The notes under the pieces are model-generated. The model did not search any database. It saw only the letters and a list, made by a program, of their open reading frames with translations, and was not told where the DNA came from. The position numbers were made by a program, and so were the translations under genes. Shown here in pieces: positions 45,793-55,274 of a DNA stretch of 64,000 nt. The DNA comes from Rhodovulum sp. PH10. Lineage in GTDB: Bacteria; Pseudomonadota; Alphaproteobacteria; Rhizobiales; Xanthobacteraceae. Position 1 is the first letter of the stretch. Each line of letters opens with the position of its first letter. The DNA lies in assembly GCF_000293785.1 (NCBI RefSeq), contig NZ_AKZI01000048.1:1-64000 (forward strand). Reading direction: 5' to 3'.

Positions 45793-45935
45793 GTCTTTGC
45801 GCCCGCTCCGAGCGACCGATCCGCCGGCCGCGCCGGCGCGATCCTACCAGCGCCCGGACAAAGGGCAATGTCGCCCCGGCATGCCCCGCCTCGCGCCGGC
45901 GCAATGCCCGGCCGCGCCGCGGGCGCGCAGCGGCG

Positions 45936-46871
45936 TCACAGCGGCTGCACCACCACTTGGTGATAAAGCCGCTCGACGTCGCCCTTGTGGCACAGCTCCG
46001 TGCCCGGCGTGATGACCGCTGCCGAGCCGGCCGCGACCGCCCAGCGGAACGCCTCGTCGAGCGGCTTGCCGGCGGCGAGCGCCCACATCAGCGCGCCGAC
46101 GAAGCTGTCGCCGGCGCCGACCGCGCTCGACGCGACGACCGGCGGCGAGACCGCGCGCAACGCGGCGTCGGCGCCGACCAGAAGCGCACCGTCCTCACCG
46201 AGCGACACCGCCAACAGCTCGGCATGGCCGGCGGCGATCACCGCACGGCAGGCGGCGACCCGCGAAGCGTCGTCCTCCAGCGCCTGACCGGTCAGCTCGC
46301 GCAGCTCGCGCAGGTTCGGTTTTGCGAGAAACACGCCGTGGGTGAGCGCGAGCCGCAGCGCCGCGCCGGAGGTGTCGACCACCGGCTTCAGCCGGCCGGC
46401 GGTGCGCTTCGCCGCCTCGGCATAAAACCCGTCCGGCACGCCGGGCGGCAGGCTGCCGCTGAGCACCAGATAGCCGCTCGCGACCGGCAGGTCGGCGACC
46501 AGCCTCAGCGCCTCCTGCCATTCGGCGTCCGAGAAGGACGGGCCCGGCAGCACGAAGCGGTACTGCTGGCCGGTGCCGGTCTCGTCGACGGTAAAACTCT
46601 GGCGGGTCTCGTGGGCGACCTCGTAGGTGAGGCCGCGCACGCCCTCCTCCTCGACCAGCTTGTGGAGAAGCTGCCCGGTGACGCCGCCGACGGGATAGAA
46701 GGCGGTGACGTCGCCGCCGAGTCGGGCGATCACCCGCGCCGCATTGATGCCACCGCCGCCGGGATCGCGCAGCGCGCTGGCGCACCGCAGCTTGTGGATC
46801 GGCATGACCTTGTCGACCGCGGTCGACAGGTCGATCGACGGGTTCATCGTCACGGTGACGATCGGTTGCAT
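45936..46871 (-). CDS. pfkB: 6-Phosphofructokinase II, PfkB family
   Basis: 311-aa ribokinase-family sugar-phosphate kinase. Start MQPIVTVTMNPSID, substrate loop DPGGGGINAARVIARLGG, RQSFTVDETGTGQQYRFVLPG, and anion-hole/catalytic motif SSAVGAGDSFVGAL (catalytic Asp). It resembles E. coli Pfk-2 along its length. GAGGGGGAG precedes the ATG. It lies 21 bp after mrpG, so it probably reads through from the antiporter operon. Tagatose-6-P or fructose-1-P specificity cannot be excluded by sequence alone. Confidence 0.88.
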   Translation of the reverse strand: MQPIVTVTMNPSIDLSTAVDKVMPIHKLRCASALRDPGGGGINAARVIARLGGDVTAFYPVGGVTGQLLHKLVEEEGVRGLTYEVAHETRQSFTVDETGTGQQYRFVLPGPSFSDAEWQEALRLVADLPVASGYLVLSGSLPPGVPDGFYAEAAKRTAGRLKPVVDTSGAALRLALTHGVFLAKPNLRELRELTGQALEDDASRVAACRAVIAAGHAELLAVSLGEDGALLVGADAALRAVSPPVVASSAVGAGDSFVGALMWALAAGKPLDEAFRWAVAAGSAAVITPGTELCHKGDVERLYHQVVVQPL

Positions 46872-46892
46872 CTCCCCCTCCGTTCGGATCGG

Positions 46893-47270
46893 TCAGGCCG
46901 CCGGCGCGTCCTCGCGGGCCGGCTTCAGGGTCGCCCAGCCGGCGCCGTCGGGCGCCTCCGGCAACGTGTTCTGCAGCGCACCATCGCGCAGAATGTGCGC
47001 CTTGGCGATCATGTGGGCGGTCACCGGCGCGGTGAGGAACAGGAAGACCGAGATCAGGATCTCGTGCAAGGACGGCGCGCCGCGCACCAGCAGAAAATAC
47101 AGCATCGAAGCAAGGAGCAGCGCGCCGATGCCGAGCGTGGTCGCCTTGGTCGGCCCGTGCAGCCGGCGCATCAGATCGGGCAGCTTTGCGAGGCCGAACG
47201 AGCCGACCACCAGGAAGAACGCCCCGATCAGGATCAGGGCCGAGACCAGAAGCTCTGTCGCGAAGGCCAT
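46893..47270 (-). CDS. mrpG: Cation/proton antiporter subunit G
   Basis: 125 aa with three TM helices and the MnhG/PhaG pattern LPDLMRRLHGPTKATTLG. Last subunit of the Mrp-type multisubunit Na+(K+)/H+ antiporter in the inner membrane. The C-terminal 30 residues are a hydrophilic extension. 7 bp after mrpF. Confidence 0.93.
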   Translation of the reverse strand: MAFATELLVSALILIGAFFLVVGSFGLAKLPDLMRRLHGPTKATTLGIGALLLASMLYFLLVRGAPSLHEILISVFLFLTAPVTAHMIAKAHILRDGALQNTLPEAPDGAGWATLKPAREDAPAA

Positions 47271-47277
47271 GCGTGCC

Positions 47278-47547
47278 TCACTCGATCACGTTGCCGCGCA
47301 AGAGATACTTGCAGAAGGCGACGGTCGACAGAAAGCCGACCATCGCGAACAGGAGCGCCGCCTCGAAATAGAGGCCGGTGCCGAAAAACACGCCGACCAC
47401 CACCACCAGCGCGATCGCGTTGATCACCATGGTGTCGAGCGCGAGCACGCGGTCGAGCACCGCCGGGCCGCGCGCGAGGCGGTAGAGATTCATCAGGAGC
47501 GCGGCGGCAATCGCGCCGAAGGCGATCAGGCAGGCGGTCTCGATCAT
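47278..47547 (-). CDS. mrpF: Cation/proton antiporter subunit F
   Basis: 89 aa, three TM helices, typical MrpF/PhaF: RLARGPAVLDRVLALDTMVINAIALVV. The start ATG overlaps the mrpE stop by 4 nt, indicating translational coupling. Length equals the family (about 90). Confidence 0.93.
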   Translation of the reverse strand: MIETACLIAFGAIAAALLMNLYRLARGPAVLDRVLALDTMVINAIALVVVVGVFFGTGLYFEAALLFAMVGFLSTVAFCKYLLRGNVIE

Positions 47548-48032
47548 TCGAAGATCTCCTTCAGGCGGCGCTCGTAGCGCTGCTTGATGCCGGCGACCAC
47601 GGCGTCCGGATCGTCGGCCTCGAGGCAGTGGACGAGGATCGCGCCGCCATCGGCGGCGAGATCGGCGCTGACGGTGCCGGGGGTCAGCGTGATGGTGCCG
47701 GCGAGCACCGTCACCGCCTCCGGCGTGCGCAGATCGAGCGGCACCGAGACGAAGCGCGAGCGCAGGCTCTCGCCGCGGCGAAACAGCACCAGATAGGCGA
47801 CCTGCACGTTGGAGACGAGGATGTCCCAGGCGACCACCAGCCCGTATTCGACGATCTTCAACGGCCGCTTCAGGCGCGGATGGCCGGGCCAGTAGTCCTG
47901 CGTGAACCACGGGATGCCGACGCCGAGCGCTAGGCCGAGCAGCAGGTGCCCGGCCGACACGGTGTTCACCAGCGCGAGCCACACCAGCGCGATCACGACG
48001 GTGAGGACGGGATGCGGAAGAAAGCGCGCCAT
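47544..48032 (-). CDS. mrpE: Cation/proton antiporter subunit E
   Basis: 162 aa; N-terminal TM segments, then a cytoplasmic domain with SVPLDLRTPEAVTVLAGTITLTPGTVSADL, the MrpE hallmark. ATG chosen over an in-frame GTG two codons earlier because GGAGG is correctly spaced. It begins 2 nt past the mrpD stop. Confidence 0.93.
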   Translation of the reverse strand: MARFLPHPVLTVVIALVWLALVNTVSAGHLLLGLALGVGIPWFTQDYWPGHPRLKRPLKIVEYGLVVAWDILVSNVQVAYLVLFRRGESLRSRFVSVPLDLRTPEAVTVLAGTITLTPGTVSADLAADGGAILVHCLEADDPDAVVAGIKQRYERRLKEIFE

Positions 48033-48034
48033 TC

Positions 48035-49600
48035 TCACCTCCGCGACAGCGTGACGGATTTTTTCGCCGCCGCCGCCGGCAGCACCGCCTCGACGTAGCG
48101 GGCGGTGTCGAGCGCCTGCCGCGCGGTGGTGTCGAGCGCAGCGGTGACCGGCCCGGCAAAGACCGTGAGCAGCGCCGTCCCGGCGACCAGCGTGGCGCAG
48201 GCGGCGACCGGCAGCAGCGGACGCTCGCGCACTTTTTCCTCCCGACCGGAGGCGGCATCATCGGCCGCGGCGGCCTCGCTCGGCGCCGTCTTCCAGAACA
48301 GCGCGCTGCCGGCGCGGGCGAAGCCGAGAATCACCACGAGGCTGGTGGCGAGGACGATCGTCCAGATCCACGCCATCGCCGGCACGTTTCTGCTGGCATC
48401 GAGAATCAGCAGCTTGCCGAGGAAGCCGGAGAGCGGCGGCATGCCGGCGACCGCGATCGCCACCGCAAAGAACAGGCCGGCGGAGAGCATCGAGGGCAGC
48501 GTCGGGGTCGGCACCAGGCGGTCCGCCGCCGGCCCGCGCGCGGCGCGCAAGACGTCGACGAGCAGAAAGAGCGCGGCGCCCGCCACCGTGCTGTGGACGA
48601 GATAATAGAGGCCGGCGCCGACGCCTTTCGCATCGAACAGGCCGAAGGCGACCAGGAGCAAGCCCATCGACCACACCACCGCGAAGCAGGCGAGGCCGGA
48701 CAGCGTGCGGCTCGCCAGGACGCCGGCGGCGCCGAGCGCGAGCGTCACCAGCGCGGCCGGCAGCACCCAGGGCGCGGCGACGTCGGCGAGCGGCCCGGCG
48801 CTCTCACCGAACACCAGCCCGAACACGCGCAGGATGGCGTAGGCGCCGACCTTGGTCATCAGCATGAACAGCGCGGCGACCGGGCCGGGTGCGGCGGCAT
48901 AGGCTCGCGGCAGCCACCAGTGCAGCGGCACCAGCGCCGCCTTGAGCGCGAACACGAGAAACAGGAGGAGCGCGCCGGTCTTCAGCAGGGCCTCGTCGCC
49001 GGCCGCGACATGGGGCACCTTGGCGGCGAGGTCGGCCATGTTGAGCGTGCCGGTGACCGCATAGATCAGCCCGACCGCGAACAGAAAGAGCGTCGAGCCG
49101 ATCAGGTTGATCGCGACGTACTGGAAGCCCGCCTTCAGGCGCCGCTCGCCGCCGCCGTGCAGCATCAGCCCATAGGAGGCGATCAGCATCACCTCGAAGA
49201 AGACGAACAGGTTGAACACGTCGCCGGTGAGGAAGGCGCCCATCAGCCCCATCAGCTGGAACTGAAACAGCGGATGGAAGTGGCGGCCGCGCGCGTCCCA
49301 GCCGCCGCAGGCGGCGAGCGCGATCACGAGGCCGAGCGCCGCGGTGAGCAGCACCATGGTGGCCGACAGGCGGTCGAGCACCAGCACGATGCCGAACGGC
49401 GCCGGCCAGTCGCCGAGCAGATAAGGCCGCGGCGCGCCGTCGGCGGCGACGCCGTAGAGCACGATCGCGACGATCAGCAGCAGGACGGTCGCGCCGACCG
49501 AGACGATGCGCTGCGCGCCGAGCCGGTGGCGCAGCACCAGCACCAGGAACGCCGCGGTGAGCGCCGGCAGAACGATCGGAAAGACGGGAAGCGCGTTCAT
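48035..49600 (-). CDS. mrpD: Cation/proton antiporter subunit D (NuoM/N-like)
   Basis: 521-aa polytopic membrane protein homologous to complex I antiporter subunits. Conserved pieces include FVFFEVMLIASYGLMLHGGG (key Glu), LFLVFALKAALVPLHWWLPRAYAAAPGPV (Lys/Pro/His) and PLSGFLGKLLIL. Probably forms a proton channel. About 14 TM. Ten bases after mrpC. Confidence 0.95.
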   Translation of the reverse strand: MNALPVFPIVLPALTAAFLVLVLRHRLGAQRIVSVGATVLLLIVAIVLYGVAADGAPRPYLLGDWPAPFGIVLVLDRLSATMVLLTAALGLVIALAACGGWDARGRHFHPLFQFQLMGLMGAFLTGDVFNLFVFFEVMLIASYGLMLHGGGERRLKAGFQYVAINLIGSTLFLFAVGLIYAVTGTLNMADLAAKVPHVAAGDEALLKTGALLLFLVFALKAALVPLHWWLPRAYAAAPGPVAALFMLMTKVGAYAILRVFGLVFGESAGPLADVAAPWVLPAALVTLALGAAGVLASRTLSGLACFAVVWSMGLLLVAFGLFDAKGVGAGLYYLVHSTVAGAALFLLVDVLRAARGPAADRLVPTPTLPSMLSAGLFFAVAIAVAGMPPLSGFLGKLLILDASRNVPAMAWIWTIVLATSLVVILGFARAGSALFWKTAPSEAAAADDAASGREEKVRERPLLPVAACATLVAGTALLTVFAGPVTAALDTTARQALDTARYVEAVLPAAAAKKSVTLSRR

Positions 49601-49610
49601 CGGCGGCGGC

Positions 49611-49985
49611 TCACGGAAACACCACGTCGTCGTCGCGCCCGGCCGCGGTGCGGTCCTCCTTCGGCGCGGTGCGGTCGACCCGGTCGTCGCCGCTCTCGAG
49701 GAAGCCGCGCAGCGCCAGCACGACGATCAGCGCCGTCATGCCGAACGAGATCACGATCGCGGTGAGCACCAGCGCCTGCGGCAGCGGATCGGTGTAGCCG
49801 GCCGCTGCGGGATCGACGATCGGCGGACGATCGACGGTGAGCCGGCCCATCGCGAACAAGAAGAGGTTCACCGCATAGGAGAGGAAGACGGTGCCGACGA
49901 TCACCGGAAAGCTGTGCCGGCGCAGCACCAGATAGACGCCGACGGCGGTGAGCAGGCCGATGCCGCTCGCGACCAGAAGCTCCAT
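49611..49985 (-). CDS. mrpC: Cation/proton antiporter subunit C (NuoK-like)
   Basis: 124 aa, three TM helices, NuoK-like: GIGLLTAVGVYLVLRRHSFPVIVGTVFLSYAVNLFLF and ALVLTAIVISFGMTALIVVLALR. The start immediately abuts the mrpAB stop with no spacer. Confidence 0.94.
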   Translation of the reverse strand: MELLVASGIGLLTAVGVYLVLRRHSFPVIVGTVFLSYAVNLFLFAMGRLTVDRPPIVDPAAAGYTDPLPQALVLTAIVISFGMTALIVVLALRGFLESGDDRVDRTAPKEDRTAAGRDDDVVFP

Positions 49986-52856
49986 TCAGCTCTCCTTCGC
50001 CGCGTCGACTCGCGCGGTCGTCAGCGGTGCGCCGGTCGGCGTGGTCTGGCGCCGGCCGAATTTGATGTCGAGCGGGCCCTCCGGAACCGGGCGGTGCTCG
50101 GCGCGCGCCTCCACCCGCGAGATCTGGGCGAGCGACAGGAGCACGGTGCCGACCACCGCGAGAAACACGCCGGCATCGAACGCCATCGCGCTCGCGAGCT
50201 CGACGTCGCCGATCAGCGGCAGGTGGAAATGGCCGTGCCAACTGGTGAGGAACGGCCGGCCGAGCAGCACCGCGCCGAGCCCGGTGACCCCGGCGGCGAG
50301 CACGCCGGCGCCGAGCAGCGCGTGCGCATCGACCCGGAAGCGGCTGGCGGCCCAGGCATAGCCGCTCGCCATCGCCTGCATGATGATCGCGATCGCCACC
50401 ACGAGGCCGGCGATGAAGCCGCCGCCCGGCTCGTTGTGGCCGCGCAGGAAGATGTAGGCGCCGACCGCGAGCGCCAGCGGCAGCAGCACGCGGGTGGCGA
50501 TCACCAGCACCAGCGGATGCGCGTCGGCCGATTCGAGGCCCTGGCGGACGGCATCGAGCCGGCGTGCCGCCGCCCCGCGCAACGCGCTGTCGAGCAGCGC
50601 CACCACCGCCAGCGCGGCGATGCACAGCACGATGATCTCGCCGAACGTGTCGAAGCCGCGGAAGTCGACCAGAATCACGTTGACGACATTGGTGCCGCCG
50701 CCGCCCGGCTTCGCCTGGGTGACGTGATAATCGGAGATGGTGGTGAAGTCGCGCGTCATCACCGCATAAGCGAGGCCGGCGGCGCCGAGCCCGATCGCCG
50801 CGGCGATACCGCCGTCGCGCAGCCGCCGCAGCGGCGCGTGCTCGGGCGGGGTGAGCTTCGGCAGCAGATTGAGCGCGAGCAGCATCAGGATGGTCGTCAC
50901 CACCTCCACGGAAATCTGCGTCAGCGCGAGGTCGGGTGCCGAGAACTGCAGGAAGGCGAGCGAGACGACGAGGCCGACCACGCTGGTGAGGATCAGCGTC
51001 AGCACCCGGTGGCCGTGCAGCACGACGACCGCACCGCAGGCGGCGGCGAGCAGCACCCAGGCGACGACGCCCAGGAACTCGACCGGCAGCAGGTCGCGCG
51101 TGCCGGGCGCGTAAGTCGCGGTGAAGAAGGCGGTCGCCCCGACCACGACGATGGTGGCGGAGATCGCGGCGAGCCAGCGCGGCAGCGAATCCGCGTGCAT
51201 CGGGCCGATGCCGCGTCGGCAGGCGGCGACCGCGCCGGCGACCACCGCATCGAACATCGCCTTCGCCTCCGGCCGGAACGTTTTTTCGCGCACGCGCTCG
51301 AGCGGGCCGAACACCGCGAGCAGCAACAGGCCGCCGACCAGCGCCGCCGCGCTCATCACCAGCGCCGGCGTCACGCCGTGCCAGATCGACAGATGCACCT
51401 CGGGAATCGGCACCGGCCCGGCGGACGCCTGCCCGGCGAGCGCGACGATGCCGCCGGCGAGCAGCTGCGGGGCGACGCCGATCGCCAGCACCAGAAAGGC
51501 GAGCACCGCCACCGGCAGCCACATGCCGGCCGGGGGATCGTGCGGCCGATGCGGATAGTCGTCGCGCACCGGCCCGAGATAGACGCCGAGCGCGAAGCGC
51601 ACCGAATAGGCGACCGACAGCAGCGCCCCGAGCGTCGCCAGCGAAGGCACCAGCGCGGTGTGGGCCGCCGCCTCCAGCATCATCTCCTTGGAGAGGAAGC
51701 CGTTGAACAGCGGGATGCCGGCCATCGAGGCGGACGCGATCAGCGCCAGCGTCGCGCTCACCGGCATCAGCCGGCGCAGGCCGCCCAGTTTGCGGATGTC
51801 ACGCGTGCCGGCCTCGTGGTCGACGATGCCGGCGCTCATGAACAGGGCGGCCTTGAAGGTCGCGTGATTGATCACGTGGAAGACGCAGGCCGTCACGGCA
51901 TAGGGTGTGCCGAAGCCGAGCAGCATGGTCATCAGGCCGAGATGGCTGACGGTCGAGTAGGCGAGGATCGCCTTGAGGTCGGTCTTGAACAGCGCGATCC
52001 AGGCGGCGATCAGCATCGTGATCAGGCCGGTCCCCGTCACCACCAAGAACCACGTCTCGGTGCCGGACAACACCGGCCAGAGCCGTGCGAGCAGGAAGAC
52101 GCCGGCCTTCACCATGGTCGCCGAGTGCAGATAGGCCGACACCGGGGTCGGTGCCGCCATCGCGTGCGGCAGCCAGAAATGGAACGGGAACTGCGCCGAC
52201 TTGGTGAAGGCGGCCCCGAGCACCAGCAGGAGGATCGGCAGATAGAGCGGCGAGCCGCGCACCACCTCGCCGCGCGCGAGAATGGTGGTCAGCTCGTAGC
52301 TGCCCGCCGCCTGGCCGAGCAGCAGCATGCCGCCGATCAGCAGAAGCCCGCCGCCGCCGGTGACGACCAGCGCCATGCGCGCGCCCTGCCGCCCTTCGGG
52401 CGTGTGCGACCACCAGCCGATCAGGAGGAACGAGGAGAGGCTGGTCAGCTCCCAGAACACCACGAGCAGCAGAATGTTGTCGCTCGTGACGATGCCGAGC
52501 ATCGCGCCCTGGAACAGCAGCAGATAGGCGAAGAAGCGCCCGACCTTCTCGTCCCGCCCGAGATAGAATCGCGCATAGAGCGTGATCAGCAGGCCGATGC
52601 CGAGAATGAGCCCGGCGAACAGGAGCCCGAGCCCGTCGAGGAAGAAGGAGAAGGAGAGGCCGAGCGCCGGCACCCACTCCACGCTCGTGCGCACCGGCTC
52701 GCCGGAGAAGACGGCCGGCACCTGCGCGAGCAGGACGGCGAGCGAGACGAGGCTCACCACCGCGGTGACGGCGGTGCAACGGTCCCGTCCGGAGCGGATC
52801 ACGATCGGAGGGAGCATCGCGCCCAACAGCGGAACGAGCGCGATCAGCGCGATCAT
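49986..52856 (-). CDS. mrpA: Cation/proton antiporter fused subunit A-B
   Basis: 956 aa. The N-terminal 700 residues are MrpA/NuoL-like (LLLVVFWELTSLSSFLLIGWW with key Glu; KSAQFPFHFWLPHAMAAPTPVSAYLHSATMVKAG with Lys/His). The C-terminal 250 contain MbhE/MrpB domains (NEPGGGFIAGLVVAIAIIMQ, GRPFLTSWHGH). The fusion gives six genes instead of seven, as in the pha operons of Rhizobium. First gene of the operon, with AGGAGGG before the ATG. Likely role: pH and Na+/K+ homeostasis. Confidence 0.95.
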   Translation of the reverse strand: MIALIALVPLLGAMLPPIVIRSGRDRCTAVTAVVSLVSLAVLLAQVPAVFSGEPVRTSVEWVPALGLSFSFFLDGLGLLFAGLILGIGLLITLYARFYLGRDEKVGRFFAYLLLFQGAMLGIVTSDNILLLVVFWELTSLSSFLLIGWWSHTPEGRQGARMALVVTGGGGLLLIGGMLLLGQAAGSYELTTILARGEVVRGSPLYLPILLLVLGAAFTKSAQFPFHFWLPHAMAAPTPVSAYLHSATMVKAGVFLLARLWPVLSGTETWFLVVTGTGLITMLIAAWIALFKTDLKAILAYSTVSHLGLMTMLLGFGTPYAVTACVFHVINHATFKAALFMSAGIVDHEAGTRDIRKLGGLRRLMPVSATLALIASASMAGIPLFNGFLSKEMMLEAAAHTALVPSLATLGALLSVAYSVRFALGVYLGPVRDDYPHRPHDPPAGMWLPVAVLAFLVLAIGVAPQLLAGGIVALAGQASAGPVPIPEVHLSIWHGVTPALVMSAAALVGGLLLLAVFGPLERVREKTFRPEAKAMFDAVVAGAVAACRRGIGPMHADSLPRWLAAISATIVVVGATAFFTATYAPGTRDLLPVEFLGVVAWVLLAAACGAVVVLHGHRVLTLILTSVVGLVVSLAFLQFSAPDLALTQISVEVVTTILMLLALNLLPKLTPPEHAPLRRLRDGGIAAAIGLGAAGLAYAVMTRDFTTISDYHVTQAKPGGGGTNVVNVILVDFRGFDTFGEIIVLCIAALAVVALLDSALRGAAARRLDAVRQGLESADAHPLVLVIATRVLLPLALAVGAYIFLRGHNEPGGGFIAGLVVAIAIIMQAMASGYAWAASRFRVDAHALLGAGVLAAGVTGLGAVLLGRPFLTSWHGHFHLPLIGDVELASAMAFDAGVFLAVVGTVLLSLAQISRVEARAEHRPVPEGPLDIKFGRRQTTPTGAPLTTARVDAAKES

Positions 52857-53355
52857 CGACCCTCCTGAAACCCTTGCTGCGGCCTCGCTCGGCCGACGTT
52901 ACCCGCGCCTTCTCGTGACGGAGACCCGTGTCATGTCGGATACCCGATCGGGAAACGGAAGGCGGCAAATCCGCGCGCCCTTTCAGTATACTACCAGCGA
53001 TGGAGGAGCCGGCGGTTCACCGGTGTGGCGGTTCGGCCGACCGCCGACATCCTCGCCCGTTTGCTCGCCCGTTTGGAACAATCCTCGTCCAATGGCATTA
53101 TGCCACCATCGACGACCGCCCCGCACGGGCCGCCGGGAACGAAGCGTCCGCGCCGGGAGTTTTGCAAAAGCCCGCCGACGCGCCCGCCCGACGATCCGCT
53201 TCGCCAGACCGTGCTCGCCGCCGAAGGCCGTCTTCGACGCAGGGCCGCCATGCGCGGAGCGGGAGGACTCGCCGTGGCCAGCGGGCCGGCGGCAGCCGCT
53301 TTTGCTCTCGCTCGCGACGTCTCGCCCGTCGGGACGCCGCGACCGTTCTTTCGTG
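52857..53355. other. Non-coding region upstream of dps
   Basis: 499 bp divergent gap between mrpA and dps. It holds a weak EcfG-like pair (GGAAC at 53136, AGTT at 53158, 17-nt spacing) and an isolated AT-rich spot near 52985 (AGTATACTA). No gene with convincing codon signal was seen. Confidence 0.45.
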
Positions 53356-53880
53356 ATGGAGACAGAGTTGACCACCAAGACCGAAACCAAGCCCGAACCG
53401 AAGCTCGCCACCCCGACGGACCTGCCGAGCAACGCGCTCTCGAGCGTCGCCGATGCGCTCAACGTGGCGCTCGCCGACAGCTTCGCCGTGTATCTGAAGA
53501 CCAAGAATTTTCACTGGCACGTATCGGGCCCGCACTTCCGCGACTACCACCTGATGCTCGACGACCAGGCGAGCCAGATCCTCGGCACCACCGACGCGAT
53601 CGCCGAGCGGGTGCGCAAGATCGGCCAGACCACGCTGCGCTCGATCGGCGACATCGGCCGGCGCCAGCGCGTCAAGGACAACGACGCGCCGTTCGTCGCG
53701 CCGCTCGACATGCTGAAGGAGCTGGAACAGGACAATCGCAAGCTGGTCGAGGATTTCCGCGAGGTGAAGGAGCTCGCCGAGGAGGCGAAGGACAACGCCA
53801 CCAGCGGCATCGTCGACGAGTGGACCGATCTCGCCGAGGAGCGCGCCTGGTTCCTGTTCGAGGCGACCCGCAAGGCGTGA
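53356..53880 (+). CDS. dps: Dps-family DNA-binding ferritin
   Basis: 174-aa ferritin-like four-helix protein forming a 12-mer that oxidises Fe(II) and protects DNA. The ferroxidase segment KNFHWHVSGPHFRDYHLMLDDQ holds the conserved His and Asp residues. The Lys/Thr-rich N-terminal tail (TTKTETKPEPK) could bind DNA. Start uncertain: the ATG has no SD, whereas a TTG four codons later has GGAG 6 nt before it. A clear terminator follows. Stress control is likely; an EcfG-like site upstream is only a partial match. Confidence 0.92.
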   Translation: METELTTKTETKPEPKLATPTDLPSNALSSVADALNVALADSFAVYLKTKNFHWHVSGPHFRDYHLMLDDQASQILGTTDAIAERVRKIGQTTLRSIGDIGRRQRVKDNDAPFVAPLDMLKELEQDNRKLVEDFREVKELAEEAKDNATSGIVDEWTDLAEERAWFLFEATRKA

Positions 53881-53933
53881 CGTTTTTCGCGCCCGCCGCG
53901 CCGCCCGCCGACGCTGCGATATCCACCGACCGA

Positions 53934-53969
53934 GCCCGCCACCGGCCCCGCCGGCGGCGGGCTTTTTTT
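53934..53969 (+). terminator. Rho-independent terminator of dps
   Basis: GCCCGCCACCGG / CCGGCGGCGGGC forms a 12-bp stem with one mismatch and a 5-nt loop, followed by seven T. Good intrinsic terminator about 55 bp after the dps stop. Confidence 0.85.
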
Positions 53970-54133
53970 CCTTTCAGCGCCACCGCACCATGCCGGTCCC
54001 GTTTACGTCAATATATTTACTTTTCGGATCCCGCACGGCATCGTTCACCGCGTGCCGTGCGCGGCGGGTGGCGCGGGCAAGCAAACAAACACACGCCGAC
54101 CGATCGGCGCCGGCACGAGGGGGAGGCACCCAC

Positions 54134-54958
54134 ATGAACGAGGCGAGCGAGCGCGCGACGAAGGACGGGCGAGCACACGGCGGAGGCTACGAGACCATCG
54201 TCGTCACCACCGATAGCGCGGTCGGGATCGTCACGCTGAACCGGCCGGAGGCCTTGAACGCGCTCAACCAGGCGATGACCCGCGAGATCGCCGCGGCGAT
54301 CGACGCCTTCGAGGCGGACGAGGCGATCGCCGTCATCGTCGTCACCGGCTCGGAGCGCGCGTTCGCCGCCGGCGCCGACATCAAGGAGATTCGCGAAAAG
54401 ACCTTTACGGAAGTCTTTGCGGAGAACTTCATCACCGCGACCTGGGAGCACATCGCCGCCGCGCGCAAGCCGACGATCGCCGCGGTGTCGGGCCACGCGG
54501 TCGGCGGCGGCTGCGAGCTCGCATTGATGTGCGACATCGTGGTGGCGTCCGAGACCGCGCGCTTCTCGCTGCCCGAGACCAGGATCGGTGCGATTCCCGG
54601 CGCGGGCGGCACCCAGCGGCTCACCCGCGTGGTCGGCAAGGCCCTCGCGATGGACATGATCCTGACCGGCCGCGTGCTCGACGCCGAGGAGGCGCGGGCG
54701 GCGGGCCTCGTCAGCCGGGTGGTGCCGGCCGGCACCCATCTCGAGGCCGCGGTCGCGATCGGCCAAAACATTGCCGCCGCCTCGCGGCCGATCGTGATGC
54801 TCGCCAAGGAAGCGGTGAACCAGGCCTACGAGACGCACCTGAAGGAAGGCGTCTATGTCGAGCGCCGGCTGCTCTACGCAACCTTCGCGACCGAGGACCG
54901 GCGCGAGGGCATGACGGCGTTCGTCGAGAAGCGCAAGCCCGTCTTCAAGAATCGCTGA
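54134..54958 (+). CDS. Enoyl-CoA hydratase/isomerase family protein
   Basis: 274-aa crotonase-fold enzyme. Oxyanion-hole and catalytic segments ERAFAAGADIKEI, SGHAVGGGCELALMCDI (first Glu) and PETRIGAIPGAGGTQRLTR (second Glu) are intact, so hydratase activity on short-chain enoyl-CoA is expected. Start chosen for GGAGG upstream. An N-terminal extension of about 15 residues precedes the usual start. It may contribute to butyrate/crotonate metabolism with the Ato genes, but they are 47 kb away. An A/T-rich stretch at about 54001-54027 probably marks its promoter. Confidence 0.92.
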   Translation: MNEASERATKDGRAHGGGYETIVVTTDSAVGIVTLNRPEALNALNQAMTREIAAAIDAFEADEAIAVIVVTGSERAFAAGADIKEIREKTFTEVFAENFITATWEHIAAARKPTIAAVSGHAVGGGCELALMCDIVVASETARFSLPETRIGAIPGAGGTQRLTRVVGKALAMDMILTGRVLDAEEARAAGLVSRVVPAGTHLEAAVAIGQNIAAASRPIVMLAKEAVNQAYETHLKEGVYVERRLLYATFATEDRREGMTAFVEKRKPVFKNR

Positions 54959-54985
54959 CGGCCGCGGGGATCCGCGGGCCGGCGG

Positions 54986-55228
54986 TCAGCGGCCGGTGTC
55001 GCCGAGCCCGAGCCGCGACTTCAGCGCGTCGATCCGCTGCGAGGCCTCGGCCTTGGTGAGATCGGCGGAAAACGCGTCCGGGTCGTGCGCCTGCTCGGAC
55101 AGGGTCTTCAGATAGGACGACTGCGCGCCGGTCATCGGCTCGTCGCCGGACACCCAGTCGGCCGGATCCTTGGTGGTGTTGCCCGGCGGATCGGGATCGC
55201 GCTTGGGGTCGTGGTGGTCGTCGGACAT
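54986..55228 (-). CDS. DUF3072 protein
   Basis: 80-aa soluble, acidic protein: NTTKDPADWVSGDEPMTGAQ then YLKTLSEQAHDP and a C-terminal helical KAEASQRIDALK, the DUF3072 pattern. Function unknown; frequent in stress loci of Rhizobiales. It is 46 bp after the DUF1236 gene on the same strand, so both may share the EcfG promoter. Confidence 0.85.
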   Translation of the reverse strand: MSDDHHDPKRDPDPPGNTTKDPADWVSGDEPMTGAQSSYLKTLSEQAHDPDAFSADLTKAEASQRIDALKSRLGLGDTGR

Positions 55229-55274
55229 CGTCCGTGCTCCTCGCTGCTCGTCGGCCGGTGGCGCTCTCGGTCGG

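Noticed and set aside
49506-52868. 1100-codon open frame on the plus strand opposite the antiporter operon
   Set aside because: Low-complexity Arg/Glu/His-rich translation, antisense to clear MrpA/C genes; a shadow frame.
53136-53161. EcfG promoter for dps
   Set aside because: Only AGTT matches at the -10 and the leader would be about 190 nt; kept as a weak note, not called as a feature.
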